A DNA stretch of 64,000 bases from an uncultured Bacilli bacterium (GCA_910577505.1 CAJTLN010000002.1:310001-374000), one strand, 5' to 3'. Counted from the first letter of the stretch, positions 37,065 through 46,164 are shown. The notes: generated from the sequence alone by a model not told the origin. Numbers and translations are program-made.

Positions 37065-38828
37065 ATGAAAGAGAACATATATAGAACTCATCATTGTTGT
37101 GATATTGATGCATCAATGGTTGGGGAGAAAATTGTTGTAAGTGGTTGGATTGAAAATATTCGTGACCATGGCGGTGTTTTATTTCTTGATTTAAGAGATA
37201 ATACTGAAACACTGCAAACTGTAAGTAATGATGATTCATTATTTATGGGATTGGCGAAAGAATCAGTTATTAAGTTGACTGGTGTTGTAAGAAAAAGGGA
37301 TGAGGCGACTTACAATAATCGCCTTAAGACCGGAGAAGTAGAATTATTAGTAGAGACTTTAGAAGTACTTAGTGCATCATTACATGACTTACCTTTTTCT
37401 ATTATGACTAGTAAAGATGCTAATGAAGATGTTAGATTAAAATATAGATATTTGGATATGCGTAATAGTAAAGTTAAAGAAAATATAAAATTACGTAGTG
37501 ATGTATTACATTTTTTAAGAAATAAGATGTACGATTTAGGATTTATGGAAGTGCAGACACCAATTTTGACAGCGTCAAGTCCTGAAGGTGCTAGAGATTT
37601 TGTTGTCCCTTCAAGAAATTTTAAAGGAAAGTTTTATGCTCTTCCTCAAGCTCCACAAATATATAAAGAATTATTAATGGTTGGTGGAGTTGAAAAGTAT
37701 TTTCAAGTTGCTCCTTGTTTTAGAGATGAAGATGCAAGAAGAGATAGAACGTTGGAATTTTATCAATTGGATTTAGAAATGAGTTATGTAACTGAAGAAG
37801 AAGTTCTTGAAGTAGGAGAAGAAATATTCTACGATGTATTTACAAAGTTTAGTAGCAAGAAAGTTAGTCCAATGCCATTTAGGAGAATTGCTTATAGAGA
37901 TGCTATGGAAATGTATGGTACTGATAAACCTGATTTACGTAATCCATTGGTGATTCAAGATGCTACAGAGATATTAAAAGATACTACTTTTGGTCCATTT
38001 AAGAAAAGTATTATTAAAGCTATAGTAGTAGATGATATTGGAGATAAATCAAATTCTTGGTTTAATGAATTGGTTGATTATGCGTCTAGTATTGGAATGC
38101 CTGGTATTGGTTATTTAACTTTAATGAGCGATGGAACTTTTAAAGGACCAATAGATAAGTTTTTAAGTAACGATGAAAGAGATATGTTGGTTAAGAATTT
38201 AGAAATGAAAGAAAACTCAGTAATATTCTTTATAGCTAATAAACGTAAAAAGATTGCTCAGAAGTTTGCAGGTCAAATTAGAGATGAACTTGGACGTAAG
38301 TTAGATTTAATCGATAAAGATAAATTAGAATTATGTATCATTAAAGACTTTCCAATGTTTGAATATGATGAAGAAACAAAAAAATATGAGTTCTGTCATA
38401 ATCCATTTAGTTTACCACATGGTGGTATTAGTGATTATGAAAAATATGAAAATGTAGAAGACATATTAGCTTACCAGTATGACTTTGTGTGTAATGGAAA
38501 TGAAATGGCTAGTGGTGCTATACGTAACCATGATTTGGATTCTTTAGCTAAAGGGTTCGAAGTAGTTGGTTATACGAGAGATGAAATAGAAACAAGATTC
38601 AGTTCTATATTTACAGCTTTTAAATATGGATGTCCTCCACATGGTGGAATGGCACCTGGTATTGATAGAATATTAATGCTTATTAAAGATGAACCTAATT
38701 TAAGAGAGGTTCAAGCATTCCCAACGAGTGCTAGTGGAGCAGATAATATGATGGGAAGTCCTTCAGAACTTACAAGAATGCAATTAAAGGAATTAGGTAT
38801 TAAAATAGAGGTGAAAAAAGATGAGTAA
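37065..38828 (+). CDS. aspS: Aspartyl-tRNA synthetase
   Basis: A 587-residue bacterial-type AspRS. OB-fold (IVVSGWIENIRDHGGVLFLD), then catalytic RDFVVPSRN, FYALPQAPQIYKELLMVGG, YFQVAPCFRDEDARRDR (motif 2), the bacterial GAD insertion in the middle, and GMAPGIDRILMLI (motif 3). It charges tRNA-Asp. It starts at the ATG after GAAAGGGTG. It overlaps gatC by 8 bases. Confidence 0.96.
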   Translation: MKENIYRTHHCCDIDASMVGEKIVVSGWIENIRDHGGVLFLDLRDNTETLQTVSNDDSLFMGLAKESVIKLTGVVRKRDEATYNNRLKTGEVELLVETLEVLSASLHDLPFSIMTSKDANEDVRLKYRYLDMRNSKVKENIKLRSDVLHFLRNKMYDLGFMEVQTPILTASSPEGARDFVVPSRNFKGKFYALPQAPQIYKELLMVGGVEKYFQVAPCFRDEDARRDRTLEFYQLDLEMSYVTEEEVLEVGEEIFYDVFTKFSSKKVSPMPFRRIAYRDAMEMYGTDKPDLRNPLVIQDATEILKDTTFGPFKKSIIKAIVVDDIGDKSNSWFNELVDYASSIGMPGIGYLTLMSDGTFKGPIDKFLSNDERDMLVKNLEMKENSVIFFIANKRKKIAQKFAGQIRDELGRKLDLIDKDKLELCIIKDFPMFEYDEETKKYEFCHNPFSLPHGGISDYEKYENVEDILAYQYDFVCNGNEMASGAIRNHDLDSLAKGFEVVGYTRDEIETRFSSIFTAFKYGCPPHGGMAPGIDRILMLIKDEPNLREVQAFPTSASGADNMMGSPSELTRMQLKELGIKIEVKKDE

Positions 38829-39117
38829 GTTTACAAAAGAAATGGTTGATGATTATGCTGATAAGTTACTTATTGGTTTAACAGATGAAGAAAATAAAAT
38901 GGTACTAGATGAATTTGATATTATTGATAAGAACTTAGATTTAGTTACACAAATTCCTAATATAAGTGAAGTAGAGCCTATGACTCATTGTTTAGATGAT
39001 TTTGAGTACGAATTAAGAGATGATGTTGTAGTAGAATCTGTACCAATTTCAGATTTGTTACGTAATAGTGATGAAACTGATGGGGATGAAGTTCAAGTTC
39101 CTAAGGTAGTGGGATGA
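38821..39117 (+). CDS. gatC: Asp-tRNA(Asn)/Glu-tRNA(Gln) amidotransferase subunit C
   Basis: A small 98-residue subunit of the usual length. The N-terminal helical pair contains YADKLLIGLTDEENKMVLDEF, and the extended C-terminal half has IPNISEVEPMTH, the conserved GatC TSEVEPLTH-like stretch. GatC holds GatA and GatB together. The gene starts within the end of aspS and is followed after 8 bases by gatA, whose ribosome-binding site is the GATGAGGTGAG at the gatC stop. Confidence 0.92.
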   Translation: MSKFTKEMVDDYADKLLIGLTDEENKMVLDEFDIIDKNLDLVTQIPNISEVEPMTHCLDDFEYELRDDVVVESVPISDLLRNSDETDGDEVQVPKVVG

Positions 39118-39125
39118 GGTGAGTA

Positions 39126-40586
39126 ATGATGAAATATATGAATAAGTCAATTGAAGAATTACATGAGATGTTAATTAAAGGTGAAGTAACTAGTGATGAA
39201 TTAGTTAGAGAGTCTTTAGAATTATCTCATGAAGTTCAAAAAAAGTGTAATGCTTTTGTTACTATTTTAGATGATGCTAAGGGTTGCGAGGTTACAGATA
39301 ACTTACTATCTGGTATTCCTTATGGTGTTAAAGATAATTATTCGACTAAAGATATTTTATCTACTGGATCTTCTAATACTTTAAAAGATTATGTCCCATT
39401 TTTTAATGCTACTGCTGTAGAACATTTAAATACAGCAGGAGCTATAAAGGTTAATAAAACTGCTATGGATGAATTTGGTATGGGTGGTACTGGTACAACT
39501 GGACATACTGGAATTCAAAAGAATCCTTGGGATACAACAAGACTTTGTGCTGGATCTTCCTCTGGATCTGCTGCAGCAGTAGCAAGTGGTGTTTATCCTT
39601 ATGCATTAGGTTCAGACACAGGAGATTCTATTCGTAAACCTGCTGCTTATTGTGGCATTGTTGGATATAAACCAACTTATGGAATGATTTCTAGATATGG
39701 GTTATTTGCATTTGCTTCTAGTTTAGATCATTGTGGAGTTTTAGCTCGTAGTGTTAGGGATGCTGCAATTGTAGTAGATACAATGAAAGGATTAGATATT
39801 AACGATATGACTTCTTGGGATTCGAGCAATGTTCATTTACGTAGTGCTTGTACTGGGGAAGTTAAAGGTAAGAAGTTATGTTATATTAAAGAAATCGTTG
39901 ATAAAGAAAGATATAAAAATGCTTCACAAGAACTTCTTGATCATTTAGATAATTTTTATAAAACAGTAGAAAATGCCCGTGAGCTTGGCATGACTGTTGA
40001 TGAAGTGTCAGTTGATGAGGCAATACTAAAAGCACAGCCTTCTGTATATGTGGTTATATCTTGTGCTGAAGCAACAAGTAATATGTCTAATTTAACAGGA
40101 ATTAGTTTTGGGCCAAGAGGAGAAGGAGACAATTACATTGATATGATGAAAGATCATCGTACTAAGGGGTTTTCTCCATTGATAAAAAGACGTTTCGTAA
40201 TTGGGTCTTATGTATTGCAAAAAGAAAATCAAGAAAGATATTTTAAAAATGCTCAAAGGGTTAGAAGATTATTGGTTGATAGATGGAAAGAAATGTTTAA
40301 GGATTACGATGCAATTATATTACCAGTTGGTTCTGGACCTGCTAAACATATAGATGGTTCTAAAGATATTTTAGATGAAAATACAGCTGCTTTAGAAGAA
40401 CATTTACAAGTAGGCAATTTTGGTGGATTTCCATCAATTACTATTCCAAACGGATTTGTGTCAGGTTTACCAGTAGGCGTTAATATAACTGGAAATTGTT
40501 ATGATGACGAAAATGTTTTAAATATTGCATATGCATTAGAAAGCACTATGGAATATAAAGGACAAATTGCAAAGGAGGTTAAATAA
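39126..40586 (+). CDS. gatA: Amidotransferase subunit A (amidase)
   Basis: A 486-residue amidase-signature enzyme. The Ser-cisSer-Lys catalytic parts are present: YGVKDNY (Lys), AGSSSGSAAAVASG (cis-Ser) and GSDTGDSIRKPAAYCGI (nucleophile Ser). The last normally reads GSDTGGSIRQPA; here the second Gly is Asp (GAT codon, seen directly), in the oxyanion-hole stretch. It frees ammonia from glutamine for GatB. The stop overlaps gatB by one base. Two ATGs are possible (39126 and 39129). Confidence 0.95.
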   Translation: MMKYMNKSIEELHEMLIKGEVTSDELVRESLELSHEVQKKCNAFVTILDDAKGCEVTDNLLSGIPYGVKDNYSTKDILSTGSSNTLKDYVPFFNATAVEHLNTAGAIKVNKTAMDEFGMGGTGTTGHTGIQKNPWDTTRLCAGSSSGSAAAVASGVYPYALGSDTGDSIRKPAAYCGIVGYKPTYGMISRYGLFAFASSLDHCGVLARSVRDAAIVVDTMKGLDINDMTSWDSSNVHLRSACTGEVKGKKLCYIKEIVDKERYKNASQELLDHLDNFYKTVENARELGMTVDEVSVDEAILKAQPSVYVVISCAEATSNMSNLTGISFGPRGEGDNYIDMMKDHRTKGFSPLIKRRFVIGSYVLQKENQERYFKNAQRVRRLLVDRWKEMFKDYDAIILPVGSGPAKHIDGSKDILDENTAALEEHLQVGNFGGFPSITIPNGFVSGLPVGVNITGNCYDDENVLNIAYALESTMEYKGQIAKEVK

Positions 40587-42037
40587 TGACTAAGTATTTA
40601 GCTAAAATAGGTTTAGAGATGCACTGTGAGATGAGTGAAACAAATACTAAGGTATTTAGTGCAGCAAGAAACGAATACAGTGAATCTCCTAATACTAATG
40701 TAAGACCTCTTGATATGGGATTTCCTGGTACTCTACCAGTAGTTAATAAAGAAGCAGTAAGACTTGCTTTAATGGCTAGTATGATACTTAATTGTTCTCA
40801 ACCAGAATATATGTATTTTGAACGTAAGAATTATTATTATCCTGATATGCCTAAAAACTTTCAAATTACGCAAGAAACTAAACCTATACCTGTAGGTATT
40901 TATGGTAAAGTTGAATTCGAATGTGGCGATGAAATTAAAACTGTTAGAGTTAATAATATTCACTTAGAAGAAGATGCTGCATCTTTAGATCACTTCTTCT
41001 CAACTAGTAATATTGATTATAATAGAGCTGGAGTTCCTTTACTTGAACTTGTAACTGAACCAGATATTCATAGTGCTAAGGAAGCAGTAGCCTTCTTAGA
41101 ACATATGAGAAGCGTTTATCAATATGCTGGAATAAGTGAAGCAGATAGTAAAAAAGGTCAAATTAGATGTGATGTTAATATTTCATTAATGGATGCAGAA
41201 AAAGATGAAAGTAATCCTGAAAATTGGGGAACTAGAACAGAAATCAAAAATGTTAACTCTTTTGGTGGTGTTAGAGATGCGATAAACTATGAAATTGAAC
41301 GTCAAACTGAAGTTTTAGAAAGTGGCGGAGAAGTTGAACAGGAAACACGCCGCTGGGATGAAGAATCTGGTACGACTAAACGCATGCGTAGTAAAGCAGA
41401 CGCAATAGACTATAAATATTTTGTTGAACCTAATATACCTAAGTTTAAAATTAGTAAAGAGTGGTTAGAAGAAATTAGAAAATCTATACCAGAACTTGCA
41501 ATGGATCGTAAGAATAAATATATAAATGAATATGGTTTATCTTCATACGATGCTGGCGTTTTAGTTAAGGAAAAAGCAATTTCTGATTATTATGAAGAGT
41601 GTGTTAAAACTGGAATAGATGCTAAGATGGCAGCTAACTGGGTAAGTGTTAATATAATTGGTGAATTAAATAAAGAAAATATTAGTATAGATGAATTTTA
41701 TATTACGCCTGTTATGTTAAAACAAATAATTGATGGAATAAATGGTGGGCTTTTATCTTCTAAGCAAGCTAAAGAAGTGTTCTTTAAAGCTATTGAAGAG
41801 GAAAAAGAACCTAAGAATTTTATTAGTAAAGATAATGCTCAAATTAGTGATAAGGATGAGCTTACTCGTATAATTAGTGAAATACTTAATAATAATCCAA
41901 CTCAAATCGAACAATATAAGGGTGGAAGAGATAATTTATTTGATTATTTCGTTGGCCAAGTTATGAAAAATACTAGAGGTAAAGCAAATCCTGTTATAAC
42001 TAAAGAAATATTACATGAAGAATTAGATAAAAGATAA
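40586..42037 (+). CDS. gatB: Amidotransferase subunit B
   Basis: A 483-residue full-length GatB. The kinase-like cradle opens IGLEMHCEMSETNTKVFS, continues with NYYYPDMPKNFQIT and HLEEDAASLDH (ATP and tRNA contact stretches) and RAGVPLLELVTEPD, and ends with the YqeY-like C-terminal tail domain. It activates Glu or Asp on misacylated tRNA and adds ammonia from GatA. As asnS is present and no glnS is seen, the main product is probably Gln-tRNA. It closes the T-box operon. Confidence 0.96.
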   Translation: MTKYLAKIGLEMHCEMSETNTKVFSAARNEYSESPNTNVRPLDMGFPGTLPVVNKEAVRLALMASMILNCSQPEYMYFERKNYYYPDMPKNFQITQETKPIPVGIYGKVEFECGDEIKTVRVNNIHLEEDAASLDHFFSTSNIDYNRAGVPLLELVTEPDIHSAKEAVAFLEHMRSVYQYAGISEADSKKGQIRCDVNISLMDAEKDESNPENWGTRTEIKNVNSFGGVRDAINYEIERQTEVLESGGEVEQETRRWDEESGTTKRMRSKADAIDYKYFVEPNIPKFKISKEWLEEIRKSIPELAMDRKNKYINEYGLSSYDAGVLVKEKAISDYYEECVKTGIDAKMAANWVSVNIIGELNKENISIDEFYITPVMLKQIIDGINGGLLSSKQAKEVFFKAIEEEKEPKNFISKDNAQISDKDELTRIISEILNNNPTQIEQYKGGRDNLFDYFVGQVMKNTRGKANPVITKEILHEELDKR

Positions 42038-42052
42038 TCTAGTTCTTTTTTT
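42019..42052 (+). terminator. Terminator of the T-box operon
   Basis: AGAATTAGAT / ATCTAGTTCT (one G-T pair) with the end of gatB in the stem, followed by eight Ts. Confidence 0.75.
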
Positions 42053-42157
42053 GTTGAAAAATAATATATTTAATTAGAATTATTTTGGAAAAATATAGTA
42101 GAATTTGCGATATTTATCGTCTTATGTTAAAATTTAGGCAATTAAGGGGTGTTTGGT

Positions 42158-42814
42158 ATGAATATAAATGAAGATATTCGTGATTTTGTTATTAACTCTA
42201 ATAGTGAGATTACACAAGGTGTAATTAATAACTATAATAAAATAAAAGATAATGATAAAGAAACTAAAAGAACCTTTGATACATATCAATATGAAGGATT
42301 TTATTTAGTCAATGAGTACGTTGAATCAAAAAAAGATAAAATAATAATTTCTTCCAATGTTATTAGTAATGAAAAAGAAATTATTATGAGATCAACTAAT
42401 GGTATAGAAGTTGTTGCTTTAAGTTCTTCTAATTACTTGATAAATTCTGCTGAACAAACTATCATTGTTGAAATTGTTAATGGCGAAGTCGAGATTTTAA
42501 CTAGTGTTTCTAGATTGGAACCTGGCGCAATGTATAAATTAACTGAATATTTAAATAAGAATGGATTAGTTGTTTTAACTAATTATTCAGTTGATGAAAA
42601 AAGAAACTTTGAATATTTATATGATTTTGAAACTGGTAAAAGAATTTCTTCTGGTTTTGATTCTATTGACGAAATTAATGGTAAATTAAAAGTAACATAT
42701 GGATTAGCGACAGGAGATTTGGATTTAGAAGGTAATTTTATAATGGAACCTGATAAGGAAAATGTTAGACCTAGAGGATTCTTTGCTAGAATATTTAGCA
42801 AAGGTAAATGCTAA
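42158..42814 (+). CDS. Hypothetical protein, 218 residues
   Basis: A soluble protein with no recognised family. The first third is charged and helical. The middle is beta-rich (KDKIIISSNVISNEKEII, IIVEIVNGEVEILTSVSRL), and the C-terminal part has repeated strand-turn units (DFETGKRISSGFDSID, then VTYGLATGDLDLEGN), somewhat like WG or MORN-like repeats. The tail is basic (RPRGFFARIFSKGKC). The ATG at 42158 follows GGGGTG. It stands alone, with terminators on both sides, between the T-box operon and the HerA-like gene. Confidence 0.68.
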   Translation: MNINEDIRDFVINSNSEITQGVINNYNKIKDNDKETKRTFDTYQYEGFYLVNEYVESKKDKIIISSNVISNEKEIIMRSTNGIEVVALSSSNYLINSAEQTIIVEIVNGEVEILTSVSRLEPGAMYKLTEYLNKNGLVVLTNYSVDEKRNFEYLYDFETGKRISSGFDSIDEINGKLKVTYGLATGDLDLEGNFIMEPDKENVRPRGFFARIFSKGKC

Positions 42815-42854
42815 CCTTTGTTTTTTGTATGAAAAAGTAAAAAATTATTAAAAC

Positions 42855-42880
42855 AAAAAGAACAATTTTGTTCTTTTTTT
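42855..42880 (+). terminator. Terminator of the 218-residue gene
   Basis: AAAAAGAACAA / TTGTTCTTTTT with a three-base loop and a T tract. Confidence 0.85.
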
Positions 42881-42952
42881 GTTTGCTTAGTATTTAATAT
42901 TTTTTAAAATTATGTTAATATAATAATGAATATAATAGAAGAGGTGTTGGTT

Positions 42953-44902
42953 ATGTTTGGTAAAATTAAGTTTATATCAGGAAACGTAGCACATGTAGAA
43001 ACTGTTGCGAAAGCAGAGGAAATGGGAGACTTGATGAATGTTCATGTTGTATTTGAAGCTCCTGATCAAGCTATTTTAGGTGAAGTAGAAGAAGTAACAG
43101 ACGAAATAATAAAGATTAGATTTTTAGGCGAATTTATGAATGGCAGGTATGTAAGTGGTGTTATTAGAAAACCTGTTTTATCTAGTATAATTAGAACAAT
43201 TAATGATCAAGAATTGATGGCGATTGTTGGTGTTTATGATTCATCAACTTTTAAATTAGGTAGGAGTTCAATATACACAAATTTTGAAGTATGTGTCGAT
43301 ATTAATAATTTGTTTGCTAATCATATGGCTGTATTTGGAAATACTGGTTCTGGTAAATCTTGCGGTGTTGCAAGACTTGTTCAAAATATATTTTCTAATC
43401 CAAATTTAATATCTTATAATGCTAATATATTTATTTTTGATGCTTATGGAGAATATAAAACTGCTTTTAAAGATTTAAATAAATTAAATCCTAATTATAC
43501 TTACAAATTTATTACTACTAATATGCAAGAAGATACTGATTATGCAATGAAAATTCCTTTTCATTTACTTAATTTGGATGATTTAACAATAATGTTACAA
43601 GCTGATAAACATAGTCAGATTCCGATTTTGGAAAGAGCATTAAAATTAACGAAAATATTTAGCAAAAATGATGATCAAGCAGAAAGATATAAAAATCATT
43701 TAATTGCTAAGGCATTAATTGCAATTCTTTATAGTAATCAAATTACAGCTAATAAAAAGAATGAAATATTTAAAGTTTTAGAGGTATGTAAAACTAATGA
43801 TTTTAATTTTGGAAGTGTAATACAAGGATTAGGTTATACTAGAACATTATCTGAATGTTTTGAAATAGATAGTAATGGTAATTTTGGTGAATCAGTACTT
43901 ATTACTGAATATATTTTGAATCATATAGATGAAGAAATGGAAATGACTGAAGAACCTACTAACGCTTTCTATTCTATGAAGGATTTTGCATCTGCTTTGG
44001 AATTTACTCTTATAAGTGAAGGATTTCAAAATAATGAACAATTATATGATGATTCAATGTTATTAAAGGTTAGATTAAATTCTATTATTAATAGTAAAAT
44101 TGCTAATATTTATAAATGTGATAATTATATATCTACAGAATCATATATTGCATCTTTAGTTGCTGTTGGTAATAAGAAAGCTCAAGTTATTAATATGAAC
44201 TTAGAAGATATTGATGATACACAAGCTAAGATTATTGTTAAGATTGTTGCGAGAATATTCTTCGATTTCTGTAAAACTAGAAGAAACAGAGCTCAAATTC
44301 CATTCCATTTATTTTTGGAAGAAGCACATAGATATGTACAAAAAGATGCTGATGTGTTCTTGATTGGATATAATATATTCGATCGTATAGCTAAAGAAGG
44401 ACGTAAATACGGAGTTTTACTTAATATTATTTCACAAAGACCTGTAGAAATAAGTGAAACAGTTATTGCACAATGTTCTAATTTCTTAATATTTAAAATG
44501 ACTCACCCTAAAGATATAGAATATATTAGAACAATGTTACCTAATATTTCTGCTGATGTTATTGAAAAACAAAAAATATTGCAACCTGGTAACTGTGTAG
44601 GCTTTGGTGGAGCATTTAAACTTCCGATGGTTATAAAAATGGAAATGCCAAACCCTGCTCCTAATTCTAACTCATGCGATGTTAACAATTGTTGGAAAGT
44701 TCAAGGAGGCAATAATGTATCTCCTAATTCTGGAGGTGGTAATGCTCCTCAACAGGTACAGCTTCCTAATTCTAATACAAACCCTTTACCTAATAATGGT
44801 AAGCCTGATTTGATGGTAGGAAATCAATTTGTGGTTCCTAACTCAAATGAAGGTACTGGTGGAAATATAAAGCCTTCTTTTCTACCACCTATAAGTAATT
44901 AA
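42953..44902 (+). CDS. HerA-like ATPase with a disordered C-terminal tail
   Basis: A 649-residue protein. The N-terminal 110 residues resemble the HAS-barrel of HerA. The FtsK-HerA ATPase has Walker A GNTGSGKS (about 129-136), the FIFDAYGEY strand, LFLEEAHRYVQ (Walker B with catalytic Glu) and NIISQRPVEIS (sensor and Arg-finger side). The last 80 or so residues are Pro/Asn/Gln/Gly-rich and probably unstructured. HerA works as a hexameric DNA translocase, usually with the nuclease NurA, but no NurA is beside it. GAAGAGGTG precedes the ATG at 42953. Confidence 0.85.
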   Translation: MFGKIKFISGNVAHVETVAKAEEMGDLMNVHVVFEAPDQAILGEVEEVTDEIIKIRFLGEFMNGRYVSGVIRKPVLSSIIRTINDQELMAIVGVYDSSTFKLGRSSIYTNFEVCVDINNLFANHMAVFGNTGSGKSCGVARLVQNIFSNPNLISYNANIFIFDAYGEYKTAFKDLNKLNPNYTYKFITTNMQEDTDYAMKIPFHLLNLDDLTIMLQADKHSQIPILERALKLTKIFSKNDDQAERYKNHLIAKALIAILYSNQITANKKNEIFKVLEVCKTNDFNFGSVIQGLGYTRTLSECFEIDSNGNFGESVLITEYILNHIDEEMEMTEEPTNAFYSMKDFASALEFTLISEGFQNNEQLYDDSMLLKVRLNSIINSKIANIYKCDNYISTESYIASLVAVGNKKAQVINMNLEDIDDTQAKIIVKIVARIFFDFCKTRRNRAQIPFHLFLEEAHRYVQKDADVFLIGYNIFDRIAKEGRKYGVLLNIISQRPVEISETVIAQCSNFLIFKMTHPKDIEYIRTMLPNISADVIEKQKILQPGNCVGFGGAFKLPMVIKMEMPNPAPNSNSCDVNNCWKVQGGNNVSPNSGGGNAPQQVQLPNSNTNPLPNNGKPDLMVGNQFVVPNSNEGTGGNIKPSFLPPISN

Positions 44903-44904
44903 AT

Positions 44905-44927
44905 AAAACCCGTTTTTACGGGTTTTT
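44905..44927 (+). terminator. Terminator of the HerA-like gene
   Basis: AAACCCGT / ACGGGTTT with a four-base loop and T tract; the most GC-rich terminator of the window. Confidence 0.88.
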
Positions 44928-45045
44928 AAGTTTTATAATATTTATCTATGATATAATATATAAATGTAAAAAGGTTAGTTTATAAAAAGTAGTTTGTATA
45001 TAATGATGTAAAGTTTATAATATTACTAGTGTTATTCGTTTTATT

Positions 45046-45055
45046 ATGATATAAT
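45046..45055 (+). promoter_or_regulatory. Promoter of the 6S RNA
   Basis: TATGATATAAT (start T at 45045) is a TRTGN extended -10 box with TATAAT at 45050-45055. The RNA should start near 45062. Confidence 0.7.
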
Positions 45056-45061
45056 TTAATT

Positions 45062-45240
45062 ACTCAAGGATAAGTACTTACTTTTAATAAAAACCGAGTA
45101 AGTGATTATAAGGGAATCTAATTGTGTTATGGTGTTGAAGACCTTGCTTGTAAAGTGTAGGGATCCTAAAATAATTCATGTGATACCCACCTGTTTAGTG
45201 CAGGTTTTTTATCACAGGTAAGTACCCCTTGAGTTTTTTT
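45062..45240 (+). ncRNA. ssrS: 6S RNA (BsrA-like)
   Basis: A transcript of about 180 bases whose two ends pair: CTCAAGG (45063-45069) with CCTTGAG (45227-45233), and GTACTTAC (45074-45081) with GTAAGTAC (45218-45225). The inner part has a GTGAT/ATCAC hairpin at the 3' side and a large open region, as expected for the central bubble of 6S RNA. It ends with seven Ts. In B. subtilis bsrA lies beside tcdA (yrvM) and rarA, the same genes that follow here. In the family, 6S RNA mimics an open promoter and binds housekeeping RNA polymerase. ACTTACT at 45076-45082 can also pair with AGTAAGT at 45097-45103, an alternative fold. Confidence 0.8.
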
Positions 45241-45250
45241 GTGTTATAAT
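45240..45250 (+). promoter_or_regulatory. Extended -10 promoter of tcdA
   Basis: TGTGTTATAAT sits directly at the end of the 6S RNA terminator T tract, 16 bases before the tcdA start. Confidence 0.7.
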
Positions 45251-45265
45251 TTAATAGGTGATTTT

Positions 45266-45949
45266 ATGTTGGAACGTTTAGAATTGATTTTAGATAAAAC
45301 ACAAATTGATAAAATTTGTAATTTAAATATTTTAATTGTTGGTGTAGGTGGAGTAGGCGGTGCTTGCTTTGAGGCTTTGGTAAGATTGGGAATTAAAAAT
45401 ATTACAGTTATTGATAAAGATGAATTTGACATAACTAATTTGAATAGACAAATTTTATCTACTATGGATAATATAGGTCATAAAAAGGTTTTAGAAGCTT
45501 GTTTAAGAGCAAAAAGTATAAATCCTGATATTTGTGTTGAATCTTTAGATATGTTTCTTAATGAGGCTAATATTGACGAAATAAATTTTATGAAGTATGA
45601 TTATATTGTTGATTGTTGTGATACAATGACAACAAAATTATTACTTATTCAAAAGTCAATAGAATATAATGTAAAAATAATTAGTTCAATGGGTACTGGG
45701 AATAGATTAGATCCCACGAAATTAGAAATATCTGATATATGGAAAACAAGTTATGATCCTGTTGCTAAAGTTATGCGTAAAATGTTAAGAGATAATAATA
45801 TAAAAAGTAAAATACCTGTATTGTGTTCTCTGGAGCAACCAATAAAGATTAACTCTAGGAAACCAGGCTCAACAAGTTTAGTACCTAATGTTGCAGGTTT
45901 TTATATCGCAAGTTATGTATTTAATGATATAATAAAAAATGGGAAGTGA
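45266..45949 (+). CDS. tcdA: tRNA threonylcarbamoyladenosine dehydratase (TcdA, YrvM)
   Basis: A 227-residue ThiF/E1-like enzyme. The ATP-binding loop is GVGGVGGACFEAL (about 26-38), followed by VIDKDEFDITNLNRQ with the conserved Asp, Asn and Arg-Gln pair, and VDCCDTMTTK. The family adenylates t6A37 of tRNA and closes it to the cyclic form. B. subtilis yrvM has the same neighbours. AGGTGAT precedes the ATG at 45266; the longer TTG frame runs through the promoter. The stop overlaps the ribosome-binding site of the next small gene. Confidence 0.93.
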   Translation: MLERLELILDKTQIDKICNLNILIVGVGGVGGACFEALVRLGIKNITVIDKDEFDITNLNRQILSTMDNIGHKKVLEACLRAKSINPDICVESLDMFLNEANIDEINFMKYDYIVDCCDTMTTKLLLIQKSIEYNVKIISSMGTGNRLDPTKLEISDIWKTSYDPVAKVMRKMLRDNNIKSKIPVLCSLEQPIKINSRKPGSTSLVPNVAGFYIASYVFNDIIKNGK

Positions 45950-45954
45950 TTAAT

Positions 45955-46164
45955 ATGGAACAAAACGATGAATTGGAAAATGTACAAGAAGTATTGAAAG
46001 ATAGTACTTTAATTAATCCCGATTTAACTTTTTGTGAAAAAACAACATATTTAGATTTTTTACTTTCTAATGCTAAAAGTGAAGAAGAAGCACAAAAAAT
46101 AAAAGAAACTATAAATGATTATTTGGATTTATATAATGATGAAGATGAAGAAGAGGACGTGTGA
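45955..46164 (+). CDS. Small acidic protein, 69 residues
   Basis: A very acidic helical protein (ends YNDEDEEEDV) with one Cys and two predicted helices (about 10-25 and 40-62). I recognise no family. It follows tcdA after 5 bases, with GGGAAGTGA as its ribosome-binding site, so it is probably co-expressed. Its end forms part of a weak terminator (AGAG / CTCT plus seven Ts) at 46152-46174. The start at 45955 is used because the GTG at 45946 overlaps the site. Confidence 0.68.
   Translation: MEQNDELENVQEVLKDSTLINPDLTFCEKTTYLDFLLSNAKSEEEAQKIKETINDYLDLYNDEDEEEDV

Noticed and set aside
36692..37239. - strand frames opposite asnS/aspS
   Set aside because: Low-complexity shadow translations of synthetase genes.
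42953..44902. Anti-phage defence island around the HerA-like gene
   Set aside because: No nuclease, Sir2 or other effector gene is adjacent, and the neighbours are housekeeping genes.
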